A stretch of DNA of 54,174 bases, from assembly GCA_934593275.1 (NCBI GenBank), contig CAKTQE010000008.1:1-54174 (forward strand). The letters are read 5' to 3'. Below the pieces are notes generated by a model, which was not told the DNA's origin, searched no databases, and worked only from the letters and a program-made list of their open reading frames with translations. How positions within the stretch are numbered: the first letter of the stretch is position 1; each line of letters opens with the position of its first letter. Both the position numbers and the translations under genes were made by a program. Positions 51,993-54,174 of the stretch are shown here, in pieces. The stretch is from an uncultured Oscillospiraceae bacterium (GTDB lineage: Bacteria; Bacillota; Clostridia; Oscillospirales; Oscillospiraceae).

Positions 51993-53342
51993 ATGGACCA
52001 TTTAAAAGGCAAAGATTTTTGGAAGGTACTTCCTTTCTTCCTGGTGCTGGGTCTGCTGACCCTGGCGGCCTACTGCATTCCGCTGCGGCCCACAGTTTCC
52101 TACACGGAAAAGCGGACGCTGACCCAGTTTCCGGAATTCACCCTGCCCAAGCTTGTATCCGGAGAATACTTTAGGGGCATTACCCTATGGTTTTCTGACA
52201 CCTTCCCAGGCCGGGAAACCTGGCTCAATGTCAGCGCGGAAATTCAGAATCTCTATGGCAGCTCCGATGTGTACGTAGCTCCGGCCCTGCCGGATGTAGC
52301 GGAAGTGCCGGAAATCCAGGAAGAGCCAGTGCAGCCGGAAAAACCGGAAGTCGCCCCGGCCAAACCTAAGGAAGAGACCCAGCCCCAGGAGACCACCCCG
52401 GCAACCGATGCCACCGAGGAGCAAAAGTGGGGCGGAGTCGATGCCGGAGCGGCAGAGGAAATCGGCAAAGGTGCCGTCATCCAGATCGGTGACTCCGCCT
52501 TTAACCAGATGGGCATGAACGAGGGTCTGTGCAAACGCTATGGCCAGTCCCTCAGCCGTCTGGCGGAGCTTCTGCCGGATGTCCGGGTCATCAGCGCACC
52601 GGCCCCCACCGCCGTCGGCGTAATGGTGGAGCCTCAATATCTGGAAAATCTGAACTGCGCCCAGCAGGATCTGGTGCAGAACACCCTCCACGAAAACATG
52701 AGTGATGCCGTTGTAAAAGTCGATGTGTTCTCCAATCTGGTTTCCCACAACAGTGAATACATCTACTTCCGCACCGACCACCACTGGACCGCCCTGGGTG
52801 CTTACTACGCCTACGAGGCCATCTGTCAGGCAACGGACCAGACCCCGGCCCCGCTGGACAGCTTCACCCCCTGGGACCAGGGTACCTTTACAGGCAGCCT
52901 TTACGGCCAGGCCCGGTGGCCCCACAAGCTCAAAAAGGACGACTGTATCGCCTACATCCCCCAGGGCGACATCACCATGATGGTCAAAGACAAAGGCTCT
53001 TTCCAGGAAATGCCCCTGCTGCGGGACATGACCAAGGGCAACGAAAACGAAAAATACGTGACCTTCCTCAGCAGCGACCACGCCCTGTGCGAGATCACCA
53101 ACAATTCCCTGCCGGAAGGCACCGCATGTCTATTGGTCAAAGACTCTTTCGGCAACTGCCTGGCCCCGTTCCTGACCCAGAATTATCACAAGGTATACGC
53201 CATGGACTACCGGAAATACGGCGTATCGGGTCTTAAATACTTCGTAGAAAACAACGAGGTCCAGGACGTGATTTTCAGCCCCTACCTCATCGCCACCCAG
53301 TCCATCCTGGGCAACGACCTGATCAGCGGGCTTTGCAACTAA
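51993..53342 (+). CDS. DHHW-family (AlgJ/AlgX-like) surface acyltransferase partner
   Basis: The 449-residue protein has one N-terminal span (LPFFLVLGLLTLAAYCIPL, about 12-30), a Pro/Glu-rich linker (about 105-145), and an SGNH-like domain with QIGDSAFNQ, FRTDHHWTALGAYYAYEAI and LVKDSFGNC. The DHHW motif gives the family its name. Working outside the cell, it would accept the acyl group from the MBOAT protein and put it on a glycan. A terminator follows. Confidence 0.92.
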   Translation: MDHLKGKDFWKVLPFFLVLGLLTLAAYCIPLRPTVSYTEKRTLTQFPEFTLPKLVSGEYFRGITLWFSDTFPGRETWLNVSAEIQNLYGSSDVYVAPALPDVAEVPEIQEEPVQPEKPEVAPAKPKEETQPQETTPATDATEEQKWGGVDAGAAEEIGKGAVIQIGDSAFNQMGMNEGLCKRYGQSLSRLAELLPDVRVISAPAPTAVGVMVEPQYLENLNCAQQDLVQNTLHENMSDAVVKVDVFSNLVSHNSEYIYFRTDHHWTALGAYYAYEAICQATDQTPAPLDSFTPWDQGTFTGSLYGQARWPHKLKKDDCIAYIPQGDITMMVKDKGSFQEMPLLRDMTKGNENEKYVTFLSSDHALCEITNNSLPEGTACLLVKDSFGNCLAPFLTQNYHKVYAMDYRKYGVSGLKYFVENNEVQDVIFSPYLIATQSILGNDLISGLCN

Positions 53343-53383
53343 AAAACCCCAGGGCTGCCAGCAACGGCGGCCCTGGGTTTTTA
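53341..53383 (+). terminator. Terminator of the MBOAT-DHHW operon
   Basis: AACCCCAGGGC and GGCCCTGGGTT form the stem with a roughly 14-base loop that has its own GCC/GGC pairs, followed by TTTTTAT. Confidence 0.85.
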
Positions 53384-53838
53384 TGTTCCGAAAATGTGAA
53401 AACGTTGTCCATTGCCGTTGGGGACGGCATATACAACCTGTGGGGTTGAACGGTACCACCCCATATACGGTACATCCAATGTAGCGGCGATGATTCATCG
53501 CCATCCAGCCCCGGCGAGGGGCTGGCTCCGTTGGATGTTACGGATACAAACGTACCACGATTCCGGCTTACGCCGGATGGCGGCAGGTTGCCGCCGCTAC
53601 AGCGGATACGTCCATTGTGTTACCGTTTGGTCGTTGCGGCTCAAGCATCGGTAGGTAGCGGGCGGCAGGTTGCCGCCCCTACGTCAAATTTGTTCGGTAT
53701 TACCGCATATTTAACGTTTCTATCTATGTTTTGCAGTTCGTAAAATGTGGAAAACGTGGTACATTATCGTAGGGGCGGCAATCTGCTGCCCGCCACGTTC
53801 CGAATAGAACCTGTGGGGGTGAATGATACCCCCGTCGG
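53343..53838. repeat. Second intergenic repeat island
   Basis: No gene is seen in these 496 bases. It contains REP-like palindromes at 53579-53600, 53655-53682 and 53769-53796 (core GGCGGCAGGTTGCCGCC or variants) and units related to 46380-46475: 53388-53465 and 53733-53832 share AAAATGTG.AAAACGT, AACCTGTGGGG and TGAA.GGTAC. The palindrome copies point both ways, as expected for short dispersed repeats. Confidence 0.75.
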
Positions 53839-54174
53839 TCAATACCCAAACTGCCGGCTGACCACGTTTCCGTCAATGGCGTTCAGGGTCAGCATGGGCT
53901 GGGTGGTGTAGCTCATGCCCTTTTCGTTGTAACCCCATTTGTTGGGGGCCACGTCATACCAGTCGCTGGTCCCCCAGAAATCCCAGACGGGGACGATGGT
54001 TCCCTGCATGGAGCCTTTGTCCCGAATGCGCATCAGGGATAGGGAGACTTTGGTGATGTCCACATCCATGCGGGTCTCATCACCGTTGATCCGGTCTATT
54101 TCTACCAAACTCCGCACCTCTGACGGCCCGATGATCACCACCGGCAGCATGGTATTTGCAATGGAGGCGATTTC
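53839..54174 (-). CDS. C-terminal part of an unidentified protein, cut by the window edge
   Basis: The frame is open to the edge through EIASIANTMLPVVIIGPS and ends QFGY. The visible 111 residues have a strand-rich look (VSLSLMRIRDKG, GTIVPVWDFWGTSDWYD) like the C-terminal part of a clostridial lipoprotein family such as DUF6034, but I am not sure of the family. An ATG at 54150 is internal, not the start. Confidence 0.55.
   Translation of the reverse strand, partial: EIASIANTMLPVVIIGPSEVRSLVEIDRINGDETRMDVDITKVSLSLMRIRDKGSMQGTIVPVWDFWGTSDWYDVAPNKWGYNEKGMSYTTQPMLTLNAIDGNVVSRQFGY

Overview
The window looks like chromosome of an anaerobic gut-type Firmicute, probably of the order Oscillospirales. 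The evidence is GC-rich coding with strong AGGAGG-type ribosome sites, rho-independent terminators, a clostridial glutamate/histidine fermentation gene set, and dispersed repeats of a style common in that group. The genus cannot be fixed by reading alone. No tRNA or rRNA gene was seen.

Layout. (1) 1-9475: a complete type I-C CRISPR-Cas locus, cas3-cas5-cas8c-cas7-cas4-cas1-cas2, then a 14-repeat array and a terminator. cas3 has its own promoter. cas5 onward is driven by a perfect consensus promoter whose transcript starts with a degenerate CRISPR repeat. The 11 bases next to that repeat's handle match the -10 region of the same promoter, with mismatches only at positions 6 and 12. This looks like a built-in crRNA-like autorepressor and is the most notable find. 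(2) 9695-18252: a pRiA4b ORF-3-like gene, then a divergent acid-metabolism cluster. On minus are citC and a P-loop protein; on plus are citD-citE-citF, the two subunits of an iron-sulfur hydratase, and a GntR regulator. (3) 18277-29344: an AT-rich island bracketed by two same-direction, internally deleted group II introns. It holds an Xre/membrane-protein cassette and a roughly 7.6-kb integrative element with tyrosine and serine recombinases, a possible Rep protein and a PC4-like protein. (4) 29404-42024: a glutamate formimidoyltransferase (minus), a giant SARP/AfsR-type regulator, a GltS glutamate symporter, a second formimidoyltransferase, formimidoyl-THF cyclodeaminase, HutD, glutamate mutase (glmS-glmL-glmE) and methylaspartate ammonia-lyase. 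(5) 42185-54174: a MarR-regulated heterodimeric ABC exporter, a BlaI/BlaR1-type pair with two operators, an MBOAT O-acyltransferase with its DHHW partner, repeat islands, and a gene cut by the right edge.

How the genes fit together. Formimidoyltransferase and cyclodeaminase convert formimidoyl-glutamate (from histidine) to glutamate; GltS imports glutamate. Glutamate mutase makes 3-methylaspartate and the ammonia-lyase makes mesaconate. The two-subunit hydratase beside the lyase genes is best read as mesaconase (mesaconate to citramalate), and the CitCDEF set as citramalate lyase (citramalate to acetate plus pyruvate). The window thus carries nearly the whole methylaspartate pathway in two blocks, now separated by the mobile island. 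The enzymes that make and attach the lyase prosthetic group (CitG/CitX type) are not in the window.

Start codons were chosen from visible ribosome sites. Functions come from motifs and family recall, not from a database search.
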